Source: Aldehydirespirator sp965220645
Lineage (GTDB): Bacteria; Actinomycetota; Acidimicrobiia; Acidimicrobiales; Aldehydirespiratoraceae
Length of the DNA: 64,000 nt
Assembly (NCBI GenBank): GCA_965220645.1
Contig: OZ244836.1
Span: 1,240,001 to 1,304,000, forward strand
Direction: 5' to 3'
Part shown: positions 46,530-55,466 of the stretch, piece after piece
How the letters are laid out: the number at the start of each line of letters is the position of its first letter
Position numbering within the stretch: position 1 is the stretch's first letter
Program-made: the position numbers and the translations under genes
Notes under the pieces: generated by a model
What the model saw: only the letters and a program-made list of their open reading frames with translations
The model's database searches: none
What the model was told of the DNA's origin: nothing

Positions 46530-47989
46530 GCCCGGCTGTGCGCGAGCGAGAGCCGGCCCTGCCCGGGGACTGGGAGCTGGTCGTCGGCTTGGAGGTCCAT
46601 GTGGAGTTGAGCACGGCCACCAAGCTGTTCTGCGGCTGCGCCAACCGTTTCGGCGACCAGCCCAACACCAACGTCTGCCCGGTGTGTCTGGGACTGCCGG
46701 GCTCGCTGCCGGTGGCCAACGAGGTGGCGGTGACCTTCGCGATGCGACTGGGCCGAGCCCTGGGCTGCGAGGTGCGAGGGGCTGTGTTCGCCCGCAAGAA
46801 CTACTTCTACCCCGACATGCCCAAGGACTACCAGATCTCCCAGTACGACCAGCCCACCAACACCGGCGGCCAACTCGGGCTGCCCGACGGCCACGTGGTG
46901 GGCATCGAGCGGGCCCACATCGAGGAGGACACCGGCAAGACCACCCACATCGGTGGCGGTGGACGCATCCACGACGCCGACTACGCGCTGGTCGACTACA
47001 ACCGGGCCGGGGTGCCGCTGGTGGAGATCGTCAGCCGCCCCGACATACGTACGGCCGAACAGGCCCGGGCCTACGTGCGCGAGCTGCGGGCCATCCTGCT
47101 GGCCACCGGCGTTTCCGACGCCCGGATGGAGGAGGGTTCCATGAGGGTGGACGCCAACGTGTCGGTCCGCCCCACCGGCTCCGGCGAGCTCCGCACCCGC
47201 TGCGAGATCAAGAACCTGAGCTCGCTGCGGGCGCTGGGCCGGGCCATCGTCTATGAGGCGCAGCGCCATGTGGATCTGTGGTCGGGCGGCGAGAGGCCGC
47301 GGCAGGAAACCCGCCATTGGGACGAGGCGGGCGGGCGCACCACCCCGGGCCGGTCCAAGGAGGATGCCGACGACTACCGCTACTTCCAGGACCCGGACCT
47401 AGTGCCGCTGGTGCCGCCGGCCGAGACGATCGCCGCGATCGACGCCGCGCTGCCGCTGCTGCCGGCCGCCCGCCGTGCCGAGCTTGTCGAGGTGGGCGGT
47501 GGAGCGGTGTCGGCCTCCGATGCTGCCCTGCTGGTGGAGCGGGGACAGGACGGACTGGTGCGCGCCGCGATCGACGCCGGGGCCGAGCCGGGCCTCACCG
47601 CCACCCGGGTGGCGAACGACCTGGCCACCGACGACTGGTCAATGGTGACGCCTGAAGGTCTGGCCGCCCTCGTCGCCATGGAGGTCTCGAGCCGGGTCAC
47701 TGCCACGCAGGCCAAGCAAGTGCTGGCCGAGATGGCCGAGGGAGGCGACGCCCCCGACGCGATCGCTGAGCGTCGGGGCTTCCAGGCCATGGCCGGCGAC
47801 GACCTGGCTGCGGTCGTCGATCAGGTCATTGCCGACAATCCCGACGCGTGGGCCCGCTATTGCGCTGGAGACGACACCGAGCGAAAGAAGCTGGCCGGCT
47901 TCCTCACCGGCCAGGTCATGCGAGCCACCAGGGGCCAAGCCGACGGAGCCGCCGTCAACCGGCTGTTGCTCCAGAGGTCAGGCGCCTAG
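46526..47989 (+). CDS. gatB: Asp/Glu-tRNA amidotransferase subunit B
   Basis: 487 residues. ELVVGLEVHVELSTATKLFC, FYPDMPKDYQISQYDQP, and RMEEGSMRVDANVSVRP are family hallmarks; the helical tail and YqeY-like domain follow. It binds the tRNA and ATP and activates the carboxyl group, using ammonia from GatA. ATG 46526 follows the 35-bp duplication. Confidence 0.96.
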   Translation: MSPAVREREPALPGDWELVVGLEVHVELSTATKLFCGCANRFGDQPNTNVCPVCLGLPGSLPVANEVAVTFAMRLGRALGCEVRGAVFARKNYFYPDMPKDYQISQYDQPTNTGGQLGLPDGHVVGIERAHIEEDTGKTTHIGGGGRIHDADYALVDYNRAGVPLVEIVSRPDIRTAEQARAYVRELRAILLATGVSDARMEEGSMRVDANVSVRPTGSGELRTRCEIKNLSSLRALGRAIVYEAQRHVDLWSGGERPRQETRHWDEAGGRTTPGRSKEDADDYRYFQDPDLVPLVPPAETIAAIDAALPLLPAARRAELVEVGGGAVSASDAALLVERGQDGLVRAAIDAGAEPGLTATRVANDLATDDWSMVTPEGLAALVAMEVSSRVTATQAKQVLAEMAEGGDAPDAIAERRGFQAMAGDDLAAVVDQVIADNPDAWARYCAGDDTERKKLAGFLTGQVMRATRGQADGAAVNRLLLQRSGA

Positions 47990-48002
47990 CCGGATGAGGC
48001 CT

Positions 48003-48977
48003 CTAGAAGACGTCGCCATCCCGCGCCGAGATCACCGTTCCATGGAAGGTCTCACCGACCTCCTCAACCAGCGCGTTCGGGTCGAAGGGGTCGGAGTAGT
48101 TCTGCTCGTGGTGTAGAACGAGAGTCTCGACTCCAGACCGGGCGGCCAGTCGCCCTAGATGACGGCTCTCGATGTGGAACAGCTGCGCATGGTCTTCGGC
48201 CTCGCTCCGCCAAGGCGTCAGCCCATTCGTGAATTCCGCGGCGCATACATCGCTGAACAACAGGTCTGCGCCAGTCGCCGCGTCCGCGAAACTCCGCCCA
48301 CCGACTCCGTCACCTGCCCACACGATGGTGCGGTCCCCGCTCCGAAAGCGGTAGCCGAAGCTCTGCTCGAACCCACCGTGGGGACGCAAGAATGCCTCAA
48401 CCTCAACCCTCTCGTCTCGGTAGACGACTCCAGGCGCTTCAATCTCGTATGCCGTAGCGCGGCAGCCCTGGTCCTCCTTGCCTTCCGGTCCCTTGACTCG
48501 TTCGATGACATCGCCCCGATAGGCCTCGAGAATTCCGTTGACGAGGTTGGCGGTACCAACGGGTCCGTGAACCTCGAGCGGCTGGTCCTTGCCACAGGTC
48601 CACGGAAGGAAGATCAGGCTCGGAAGGCCGATCGTGTGGTCGGAGTGGAGGTGCGTCAGGAAGACTCGGGTCAGCCGCCGCGGAGAGAGGGCGTCGGCAA
48701 GCCGAGCCTCATGAGACATGGCTGCCTTCGCTATGCCACGCCAGACCCCTTCTCCAGCGTCAATGAGGTAAGGCACATCGTCGACAACGACGGCACCCCC
48801 GGGGCCGTTGCGAAAGGGGGTCGGCTCGGGCTTTCCGGAGCCGAGCATGACCGCGAGCGAGGTCGCGCCCTCAGGAGCCAGCCATCGGGGTGGCCCCGGG
48901 TCATACCGAGCTTCGTCGGTGAGGTACACGCTCGGAATGTCGGCGTTCTGACTCGTTGGTCGTGGGCTGATTGTCAT
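48003..48977 (-). CDS. MBL-fold metallo-hydrolase, RNase Z-like
   Basis: 324 residues. The metal motif is FLTHLHSDHTIGLPSL (HxHxDH); VWAGDGVGG and LVLHHEQNYSDPFDP supply further ligands. The arrangement fits RNase Z or arylsulfatase-like members, not beta-lactamases. Its start overlaps the stop of the transporter ATPase by 4 nt, making it the last gene of the SBP-permease-permease-ATPase operon; it may act on the imported substrate (inference). Confidence 0.85.
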   Translation of the reverse strand: MTISPRPTSQNADIPSVYLTDEARYDPGPPRWLAPEGATSLAVMLGSGKPEPTPFRNGPGGAVVVDDVPYLIDAGEGVWRGIAKAAMSHEARLADALSPRRLTRVFLTHLHSDHTIGLPSLIFLPWTCGKDQPLEVHGPVGTANLVNGILEAYRGDVIERVKGPEGKEDQGCRATAYEIEAPGVVYRDERVEVEAFLRPHGGFEQSFGYRFRSGDRTIVWAGDGVGGRSFADAATGADLLFSDVCAAEFTNGLTPWRSEAEDHAQLFHIESRHLGRLAARSGVETLVLHHEQNYSDPFDPNALVEEVGETFHGTVISARDGDVF

Positions 48978-50146
48978 TGGTTCCTCGTTGCCGCTAGTTC
49001 CACGCGTGCCTGATCACCGTCCTGGTCGAAGAGATGAGCACAGTTGGGTCTAAGACCGAGTGACACTGTGCGACTGTCCGATACATCGGCTGGTGGAGGC
49101 CCCGGCACGCGCGACACCAGCTTGGTCTCCCCAACTTGAACGTGGAGCAGCGTCTCCGAGCCGAGGGGCTCCGTGAAAGTCACGACTCCATTTGCGATCG
49201 ATCCTTCGGGCGTGCCCGCGCGGTGCACGAGCAGATCCTCGGGGCGCACCCCCAGCAGATAGGTGCCATCCGGTATCTGGCAGGCCGACGGCGTGGTGAG
49301 CGAACGGCACAATTGCTCCACTGAGGAAGTCGTCTTGAGATCGACAAGTTCAGACCTCTCGCCACTGATCCGTACGCGCACTAAATTGATGGCTGGACTG
49401 CCAATGAAGCCAGCGACAAAGACGCTAGCCGGAGTCTCATACATCTCCAGCGGCGCCGCGATCTGTTCGATTTTTCCGTCGTTCATCAGCACGATTCGAT
49501 CTGCAATAGTCATCGCTTCGACCTGGTCATGAGTGACAAGAATCGACGTTATGTCGAGTTCACGTTGGATCTGCGCGATGTCTACACGTAGCGATGCTCG
49601 GAGCTTAGCATCAAGGTTAGATAGCGGTTCATCCATCAGCAATAGAGAAGGTTGCAAGACTATAGCTCTCGCCAATGCCACACGTTGCTGCTGACCACCT
49701 GAGAGTTCATGGACTCGTCTATGCTCGAGCCCGCTTAGTTGGACAATCTCTAGAATCTCATTGACTCTATCAGCAATCTTCGCCCTTGTCATCCTTCGCA
49801 TACGCAAACCGAATGCCACATTCTGATACACATTTCGATGCGGAAAGAGTGCATAGTCCTGAAACACGAATCCCATGTCTCGATGGTTTGGCGGAACCCG
49901 GGTGATATCGCGACCATGTAGATGTACGGTACCGGAATCGGGAGTGAGCAGCCCATTAATCAGTCGCAAGAGCGTCGTTTTCCCGCATCCGGATGGACCA
50001 AGGAGAACCAACATTTCGCCGTCTTCTACATTCAAGTCTAGATTAGTCAAGACTTGGGTACCACCGAGCGAAACGCTCAGATCACTTATGCGAAGCGCTA
50101 TTCTTGAGTCATCGCTACGATTGCCGGCTGATCCACGCGCATTCAT
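48974..50146 (-). CDS. ABC transporter ATPase, PotA/FbpC type
   Basis: About 390 residues. Walker A LLGPSGCGKTTLLRLINGL, signature LSGGQQQRVALARAI and Walker B LLLMDEPLSNLDAKLR, then H-loop ILVTHDQVEAMTIADRI; a TOBE domain fills the C-terminus. ATG 50146 overlaps the permease stop by one base (TGATG) with gagg upstream; ATG 50164 is an in-frame alternative. Base composition is lower-GC than the flanks (45-53% in two 60-base stretches counted). Confidence 0.93.
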   Translation of the reverse strand: MNARGSAGNRSDDSRIALRISDLSVSLGGTQVLTNLDLNVEDGEMLVLLGPSGCGKTTLLRLINGLLTPDSGTVHLHGRDITRVPPNHRDMGFVFQDYALFPHRNVYQNVAFGLRMRRMTRAKIADRVNEILEIVQLSGLEHRRVHELSGGQQQRVALARAIVLQPSLLLMDEPLSNLDAKLRASLRVDIAQIQRELDITSILVTHDQVEAMTIADRIVLMNDGKIEQIAAPLEMYETPASVFVAGFIGSPAINLVRVRISGERSELVDLKTTSSVEQLCRSLTTPSACQIPDGTYLLGVRPEDLLVHRAGTPEGSIANGVVTFTEPLGSETLLHVQVGETKLVSRVPGPPPADVSDSRTVSLGLRPNCAHLFDQDGDQARVELAATRNQ

Positions 50147-50937
50147 CAGATGAACCTCGACCATCGAACGAACCGCTCCCCAAGCAGTTCCAGCAGGACG
50201 ATTACTGCGATAACGACTGCACTTGCCGCGATGGCTGTTGGGTCGATGCCCTGGCCTCGCTGCTCCACATAGATGCGTACAAGCAGTGGGATGAAGCGTA
50301 CGCCGGAAATAAACACCGATACGACAACGTCGGTGAACGAGATGACAAAGCCAAAGACAGCGCCGACAATCACGCCGGGCAGGACAAGAGGAAGTGTGAC
50401 TTCAAAGAATGAACGTAGTGGGGAAGCCCCCAGGCTTCGCGCGGCATTCTCGAGGTTCTGACCCGCATAAGCGAAGCTTGTAAGGGTCATGCGGGCAACG
50501 TACGGGAGCACCAGGACTGCGTGCGCCAAGACTAGCCCAACAGGTGTGCCCAACAAGTCGATCACCGCGTAGAACTGGAGCAGCGCAATCGCCCAGATTA
50601 CGCGTGGGAGGAAGAGTGAGGACATCAAGAATGTGTGGACGACATTCTTCCCCCCGAACTTGTAGCGGCTAAGCGCGTAAGTGGCGGGCAGACCGACGGC
50701 CAAGGCGATGACTACGGAGTACGCAGCTACAAGGATGCTCACCCGCAGCGCCGACTGATACTCGCGGTCATTGAAGAAGGCGATGAACCACCTGAAGGAC
50801 CAATCATCCGGTGGGAACGTGAAATACTCCGCGGGATTGAAGGCCGCAACCATGAGTACGACTATGGGGAGCAGCGTGAAGCACAGAGTCACGTAGGCCG
50901 CGACGACGAGTCCAATCGATGATCGGCGCTTCTCCAT
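50146..50937 (-). CDS. ABC transporter permease, PotC type
   Basis: 263 residues, six hydrophobic segments. The EAA loop is ENAARSLGASPLRSFFEVTL, which docks the ATPase. Starts directly after the upstream permease's TAG (TAGATG) at 50937. Part of the low-GC transporter operon. Confidence 0.92.
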   Translation of the reverse strand: MEKRRSSIGLVVAAYVTLCFTLLPIVVLMVAAFNPAEYFTFPPDDWSFRWFIAFFNDREYQSALRVSILVAAYSVVIALAVGLPATYALSRYKFGGKNVVHTFLMSSLFLPRVIWAIALLQFYAVIDLLGTPVGLVLAHAVLVLPYVARMTLTSFAYAGQNLENAARSLGASPLRSFFEVTLPLVLPGVIVGAVFGFVISFTDVVVSVFISGVRFIPLLVRIYVEQRGQGIDPTAIAASAVVIAVIVLLELLGERFVRWSRFI

Positions 50938-51828
50938 CTAGATCACTCGTCCGGTTGAAGCTGGTACGGCAATGCGAAACAAGTATCGTGCGACACGCCA
51001 AGCAATCCACGCCACAACCGCCACCGCAAAGGGAAAGAGAGCAAAGGCGGATGCAAACGGATAGTCGAGTACCTCGATCGCCTGTTGGTATGCGAGTGTG
51101 CTGTACACCTGCACCTTTCCTTGGCCGAGCAGAAGGGGAGTAACAAAGGATGTCAAGTGAGCCATGAATACGAGCAGAGTGCCACCGAGGATGCCGGGAA
51201 GACTGAGTGGAAGTGTGACCTCACGAAACACACGCGCCGGCCCAGCACCCAATGATCTTGCGGCCTGTTCGAGGCCAGCATCTATCTTGCTGAGTGCAGT
51301 CACCAGCGGCAACACCATCAAGGGCATGAACGCCTGAGTTAGCCCGACTATGATACCGATGTCTTTGCCCAGCAACTTGAGGGGTCGCTCTATCAGATGC
51401 AACTCGATCAACGTTCCATTAATGATCCCAAAGGGCAACATCAGAACAATCCATCCGAGTGTTTGGATGAGCCCCCCACCGACCGTCGGAAGGAGCACCA
51501 GCACCATCAAGATTCCCTTCAAGCTCTTTCTCGCGCCCTCTTGCCGAGAAACATATAGGGCGAGCGGGTAGCCCATCAGGAGAGTCACGAGTGTAGCAAT
51601 GGCGCTAATCCTGATCGTGCGCCAGTAGACCTCGAAGTAGTAGATGTCGCTTAGGATCCGCTCGAAGTTGTCGAGCGAGAAGGTCCGTTCGGGAAGATTT
51701 GAACCGGGAACGGCCTTCCAAAAGCTGAATACTACGAGGTGCCCAAGGGGAATGAGAAAGACGATGGCAATAAGGATCAGAGCCGGAGCTACAAGCAGGA
51801 ACCGCGTGACGTTCCCGGGAACTCTCAA
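50938..51828 (-). CDS. ABC transporter permease, PotB type
   Basis: 296 residues from the TTG at 51828; six hydrophobic segments with the EAA loop EQAARSLGAGPARVFREVTL. The frame is open upstream to TTGs at 51912 and 51954, which would overlap the SBP gene; the 51828 start lies in the loop of a large hairpin, 9 residues before the first membrane helix, and overlaps the stop of a possible micro-ORF. The start is therefore uncertain; the product is not. Confidence 0.85.
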   Translation of the reverse strand: MRVPGNVTRFLLVAPALILIAIVFLIPLGHLVVFSFWKAVPGSNLPERTFSLDNFERILSDIYYFEVYWRTIRISAIATLVTLLMGYPLALYVSRQEGARKSLKGILMVLVLLPTVGGGLIQTLGWIVLMLPFGIINGTLIELHLIERPLKLLGKDIGIIVGLTQAFMPLMVLPLVTALSKIDAGLEQAARSLGAGPARVFREVTLPLSLPGILGGTLLVFMAHLTSFVTPLLLGQGKVQVYSTLAYQQAIEVLDYPFASAFALFPFAVAVVAWIAWRVARYLFRIAVPASTGRVI

Positions 51829-51851
51829 TCTGTTCCCGGGAACATCACGCG
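51803..51851. promoter_or_regulatory. large intergenic hairpin with duplicated GTTCCCGGGAAC palindromes
   Basis: Arms 51803-51822 and 51832-51851 pair at 19 of 20 positions around a 9-nt loop. Each arm contains the 12-bp palindrome GTTCCCGGGAAC; centres are 21 bp apart. It lies between SBP and permease genes, where such hairpins commonly let the SBP be made in excess. As DNA it could equally be a tandem operator. Confidence 0.7.
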
Positions 51852-51881
51852 TGCGGCTCTGACGTGCGGTGGGGGCGCCAC
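51825..51881 (-). other. possible bridging micro-ORF between SBP and permease (18 codons)
   Basis: GTG lies 3 nt after the SBP stop; the frame reads MAPPPHVRAARVMFPGTD and its TGA overlaps the permease TTG as TTGA. Weaker than the other bridging cases because the downstream start is a TTG and no junction duplication is seen. Confidence 0.25.
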
Positions 51882-51884
51882 CGC

Positions 51885-53069
51885 TCAGTCGGCGATTATC
51901 TCCTTGTTCCAACGCTCGGTCAGAGTAGTGCGGGCCTCGGCGACGTACGGCCAATCGAGCGAGATAAGTGCTTCGACCGCCTCGGGGCCGTAGACCACTC
52001 GTTGCGCCAACTCGGGCGACAGCTCAACCTTCGAGTTCGTTGGACCGAAGTAGATTCGTTCGGCGTAGGCCTGCTGCGTCTTCGGGCTCAACGCGATCTG
52101 GGCCCAAGCCAACGCCAGATCACGATTCGGGGTCCCCTTGCTGATGACCATCGTGTCCATCGCAAGGATCGGTCCTGGATCCTCGGGGAACGAGAAGTCC
52201 ACACTGTCGAAGTTGTCGGCCGCGGTCACGGCGTAGCCGCTGAGGTTGGGAGCAGCGACCACTTCGCCAGCATCCATCAACAGCCCGAGTTCATCCTGGC
52301 TGGTGTAGACGAGTGGGACTGGCTTTAGTTCCGCGATCTTCTCGAACGCGAGGTCGGTGTCATGCTCGGTGCCTCCCTCGAGACGAGCGGCGATCGCGAT
52401 CATCCCATCGCCACCGGTCGACGGGAACGTCGGGAACGCGATCTTGCCCTTGTGAACCTCGTTCCAGAGGTCCGCCCACTCCGGCGGGCCATCAAAGGCC
52501 TCCGTGTTGTACTGGATGCCGAGGGCCAGCAGGCTGACCCCGTAGACCTCGCTGTCCGTGGCAATGGGGTACAGGTCCGCATAGGCCGGGATCTCGTCGC
52601 TCGCAGCTTCGGCCACTCCGTCCAGGACGGCTAGACGCCCAGTGTGGATGTTCAAGTACAGGACGTCCATCGTCGGACTGGGGTGCTCCGCGTACAGCTT
52701 GGCGAGCCTGTCGCCGGCACCACCGAGCAGCAGCTCGACGCTCGCGCCCCGGGCTTCTAGTGGAGGTATCACGACATCGCGCAGCAGGTCCTCGATGTCG
52801 CCGCCCCATACGCCCACGGTGAGCGTCTGCCCGCTGAAGTCCTTACCAGCTAGGTAGCCGCACGTCGCCTCGTCGAAGTCGCATGGGACCTCATCGGTGG
52901 CTTCGGTGCTGTCGGGCTCAGGTTCGGCCGGCTCCGGCTCCTCTGCGGGAGCTGCGGGAGCTGTGGTCTCGGCAGGAGCGGCCGGAGCCGGTTCGTCGTC
53001 GGAGCCACATGCAGCGGCAATGAGCGCCAGGCACACCGCCAGAACCAACACTAATCGTCGGCCTTTCAT
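51885..53069 (-). CDS. extracellular solute-binding lipoprotein, PotD-like
   Basis: 394 residues. Lipoprotein signal MKGRRLVLVLAVCLALIAAA followed by the acylated Cys, then a Pro/Glu/Ala-rich linker and a family 1 periplasmic-binding fold (VGVWGGDIEDLLRDVVIPPL, MDVLYLNIHTGRLAVLDGVA). Captures the substrate, probably a polyamine or related cation, for the downstream permeases. ATG 53069 has gggggg 9 nt upstream. Confidence 0.9.
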   Translation of the reverse strand: MKGRRLVLVLAVCLALIAAACGSDDEPAPAAPAETTAPAAPAEEPEPAEPEPDSTEATDEVPCDFDEATCGYLAGKDFSGQTLTVGVWGGDIEDLLRDVVIPPLEARGASVELLLGGAGDRLAKLYAEHPSPTMDVLYLNIHTGRLAVLDGVAEAASDEIPAYADLYPIATDSEVYGVSLLALGIQYNTEAFDGPPEWADLWNEVHKGKIAFPTFPSTGGDGMIAIAARLEGGTEHDTDLAFEKIAELKPVPLVYTSQDELGLLMDAGEVVAAPNLSGYAVTAADNFDSVDFSFPEDPGPILAMDTMVISKGTPNRDLALAWAQIALSPKTQQAYAERIYFGPTNSKVELSPELAQRVVYGPEAVEALISLDWPYVAEARTTLTERWNKEIIAD

Positions 53070-53167
53070 CTTACTTTTCCCCCCTTCACCGCTCTGCGGT
53101 GCTTGATAGTGTGACTCCACAAGACTAGTACGAGTGATGGTTGATGTCCAGTGAATTTGAACAGTTC

Positions 53168-53197
53168 GTGTAGCTACACTGCTCGAATGCGCGTCAA
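53168..53197 (-). promoter_or_regulatory. putative SBP operon promoter with palindrome GTGTAGCTACAC
   Basis: Minus-strand TTGACG (53192-53197), 15-nt spacer, TAGCTA (53171-53176) within the perfect palindrome GTGTAGCTACAC (53168-53179). The spacer contains CGCATTCGAGCA, also present twice upstream of the lipoprotein gene at 60.9 kb. It lies in the 269-nt divergent gap (53070-53338) and is a candidate target of the XRE regulator. Confidence 0.4.
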
Positions 53198-53338
53198 CCC
53201 CATGACCTCGGAACTCACCATCCTTGCGCTGCACCGTGGGCACCAAGGGCTAGCTATCGTCCGGGTTGCTGTAGCCCTGAGATCGTCCAGCCGCAGCTGA
53301 GCGCTGAAGTACCCGGAGCGCGTGTAGGAGTCACTTGC

Positions 53339-53905
53339 ATGCCCGAACCCCGCAACACCGATATCGGGCCGCTGATTCGGTCGCGGCGCAGGGACTTGGG
53401 GCTCAGCCTTCGCGAGCTGGCTGAGCGAACCGGGGTGACCCATGGGTTCCTGGGTCAGATCGAGCGTGGCGAGAGCAGTCCTTCGATAGAGACATTCCTC
53501 CGGATCGTCAACGCGCTAAAGGCCCCAGTGACGTACTTCATCGAGAATGACCCGCCTGTGGAGGACACGGACTCTCGGCACATTGATGCAGTTCTCCAGC
53601 AACGGCTGTCTAACGACTCGATCCACTACGAGATGCTCAGTCGAGACTTCTCCAACAAGATGGAGCTGTTCCGCGCCAGGATGAGTCCCGGCGCGATATG
53701 GGTCTCCCGAGACCTAGGTCAGCCGACCGAGCAGGTGATCTATGTGCTTGAGGGTCGGTTGAAGATAACCCTGTCGAGCGGTCAGCAGATCGTTGGTGCC
53801 AATAGCTTCCACTACCTGGATGGCGATTCCCTGCGCCGACTTGAGGCGATCGGCGATGGCGAGACCGTGTGGATCTCCGTGATCACGCCTCCCGTCACCA
53901 GTTGA
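53339..53905 (+). CDS. XRE-family regulator with cupin domain (PuuR-like)
   Basis: 188 residues. HTH: RRRDLGLSLRELAERTGVTH, then FLGQIERGESSPSI. The C-terminal half is a cupin_2 sensor (EQVIYVLEGRLKITLSSG). The architecture is that of PuuR-like regulators of polyamine genes; divergent orientation to the SBP operon supports control of it. ATG has taggag 8 nt upstream. Confidence 0.9.
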   Translation: MPEPRNTDIGPLIRSRRRDLGLSLRELAERTGVTHGFLGQIERGESSPSIETFLRIVNALKAPVTYFIENDPPVEDTDSRHIDAVLQQRLSNDSIHYEMLSRDFSNKMELFRARMSPGAIWVSRDLGQPTEQVIYVLEGRLKITLSSGQQIVGANSFHYLDGDSLRRLEAIGDGETVWISVITPPVTS

Positions 53906-53919
53906 CGGGACTGAGCGCG

Positions 53920-55245
53920 CTAGCGGTCGGCGCCGGTGACCTGCCAGGCGGAGCCGGAGAAGCGCCACAGCATCAGCACGAGGCGGGTCGCCATCCAGGC
54001 GTGCAGGGCGGCCCAGAGCCAGCCGATTCCGGCGCCGGCGGCCACGACCAGCAATCCGCCGCCGACCAGCACCGCACCCGCGCCGGCCATCGACACGGCC
54101 AGGAAACGCAGGTCGCCCGCGCCGATCAGCACGCCGTCGAGGGCGAACACGACGCCTGAAGCGGGCTGGGAGAAGCCGACGTGCAGCAGCAGGAAGGCGG
54201 CCAGCGCGACGACCGCGACATCCGTGGTGAACACATGGGGCAGCACCGGCGAGAGGGCCAGCACCACCGTTCCGGTCATCACGCCGGAGACCGCGCCCCA
54301 GGTGATCATGCGCCGTCCCAGCGCCCGGGCCCGGTCGGGCTGGCTGGCGCCCAGGGCCAGGCCGATCAGGGCCTGCCCCGCGATGGCCACTGCGTCGAGC
54401 ACGAGAGCCAACACCGTCCATACCTCGAAGACGATCTGGTGAGCGGCCAGGTCGTCGGTGCCGATCCGGGCCGCAATCGCCACCGTGACGGTCAGGCTGG
54501 CCCGCAGAGCCGACGTTCTGATCAACAGATCCCACCCGGCAACGGCCAGTCGCCGTATGACCGCCGGATGGGGTCGCAGGCTCACGTCGTGGCGGGCCAC
54601 GGCCTGCTTGATCCACCACACGAAGATGGCCGCGGCCGCGGTCTGAGCGATGACCGTGGACAGCGCGGAGGCACCGATTCCCTGGTCGAAGCCGTACACC
54701 AGCACCACCTCAAGCAGGAAGTTCCCGACCGCCGATCCCAGGGCCACCGCGAAGGGTCGCTTGGTGTCCTGCACGCCCCGCAGGTAGCCCACCCCGGCCA
54801 GCATCACCAGCATGGCCGGCAGTCCGAACAGCGAGATCCGCAGGTACACGAGGGCGTTGTGGAGCACCTCGGGGTCGTCTCCCCCCAGCGCGTCCACCAG
54901 GGTCGGCGCGAGGACGAACCCGACCACGGCCAGAACCACCCCCGCGGTCAGCGCCAGCCAGATGCTCTGCACGGCCTGGTGGGCGGCCCGCCGGTCCTCG
55001 CCCGCTCCCAGCAGCCGGGCAACCGCGGCAGTCGTTCCGTAGGCGAGGAAGATGAACATGGCGTGAGCGGTCAGCAGGATCGACGCCGCCAGGGCCAAGC
55101 CCCCGAGTTGGGGAGTGCCGATCCGGCCCACGATGGCGGTGTCGGCCAGCACGTAGAGCGGCTCGGCCACAAGAGCGCCCAGCGCGGGCCACGCCAGCCG
55201 CCAGATCTCGCGGTCGTCGCTGGTCCAGCGCAGCCCTGGGGACAT
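53920..55245 (-). CDS. MATE family efflux transporter
   Basis: 441 residues, 12 hydrophobic segments. IWRLAWPALGALVAEPLYVL, LADTAIVGRIGTPQLGGLAL and the second-half repeat are typical of the DinF branch. Exports cationic compounds or metabolites by Na+ or H+ antiport. ATG 55245 is chosen since TAGCCT lies 7 nt upstream; the frame is open further without support. Confidence 0.92.
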   Translation of the reverse strand: MSPGLRWTSDDREIWRLAWPALGALVAEPLYVLADTAIVGRIGTPQLGGLALAASILLTAHAMFIFLAYGTTAAVARLLGAGEDRRAAHQAVQSIWLALTAGVVLAVVGFVLAPTLVDALGGDDPEVLHNALVYLRISLFGLPAMLVMLAGVGYLRGVQDTKRPFAVALGSAVGNFLLEVVLVYGFDQGIGASALSTVIAQTAAAAIFVWWIKQAVARHDVSLRPHPAVIRRLAVAGWDLLIRTSALRASLTVTVAIAARIGTDDLAAHQIVFEVWTVLALVLDAVAIAGQALIGLALGASQPDRARALGRRMITWGAVSGVMTGTVVLALSPVLPHVFTTDVAVVALAAFLLLHVGFSQPASGVVFALDGVLIGAGDLRFLAVSMAGAGAVLVGGGLLVVAAGAGIGWLWAALHAWMATRLVLMLWRFSGSAWQVTGADR

Positions 55246-55252
55246 TGGCGCG

Positions 55253-55258
55253 AGGCTA
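55253..55258 (-). promoter_or_regulatory. -10 box TAGCCT of the MATE gene (leaderless)
   Basis: Minus-strand TAGCCT, 7 nt, then ATG 55245. Confidence 0.5.
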
Positions 55259-55315
55259 AGAGGCGGAGCGGGGTCCTGGTTGCCTCCCACCGATTCAGCG
55301 GCCATACTTGGTGCC

Positions 55316-55354
55316 GTGAATGACGCTGTCGTGCTCGTGGTAGTAACCGGCTGA
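55316..55354 (+). other. ilv leader peptide (branched-chain attenuator)
   Basis: GTG 55316 encodes MNDAVVLVVVTG then TGA. Six of 12 residues are Val or Leu, the end products of the pathway downstream, and it precedes a terminator hairpin by 35 nt. CATACT at 55303-55308 is a plausible -10 box. This is the classical layout of ilvB attenuation in Actinobacteria. Confidence 0.75.
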
Positions 55355-55389
55355 CAGCGCGCGTTCGCAACCCAACCCGATCGTGCGCA

Positions 55390-55411
55390 GACCTCCCTCG
55401 GGAGGTCGTTT
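55390..55411 (+). terminator. ilvBNC attenuator terminator
   Basis: GACCTCCC-tc-GGGAGGTC, a perfect 8-bp stem (55390-55407), followed by GTTT. It lies between the leader peptide and ilvB (start 55467). Stalling at Val/Leu codons in the leader would be expected to prevent its formation. Confidence 0.75.
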
Positions 55412-55466
55412 CGCGTGCGGCCCAATTCCTCGACCACACCACACAGCACCGCCCTGGAGGCCCGGC

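Noticed and set aside
54181..55323. Long plus-strand open frame across the MATE gene
   Set aside because: Gln/His/Arg-rich antisense shadow typical of high-GC DNA; the minus strand has a clear MATE transporter.
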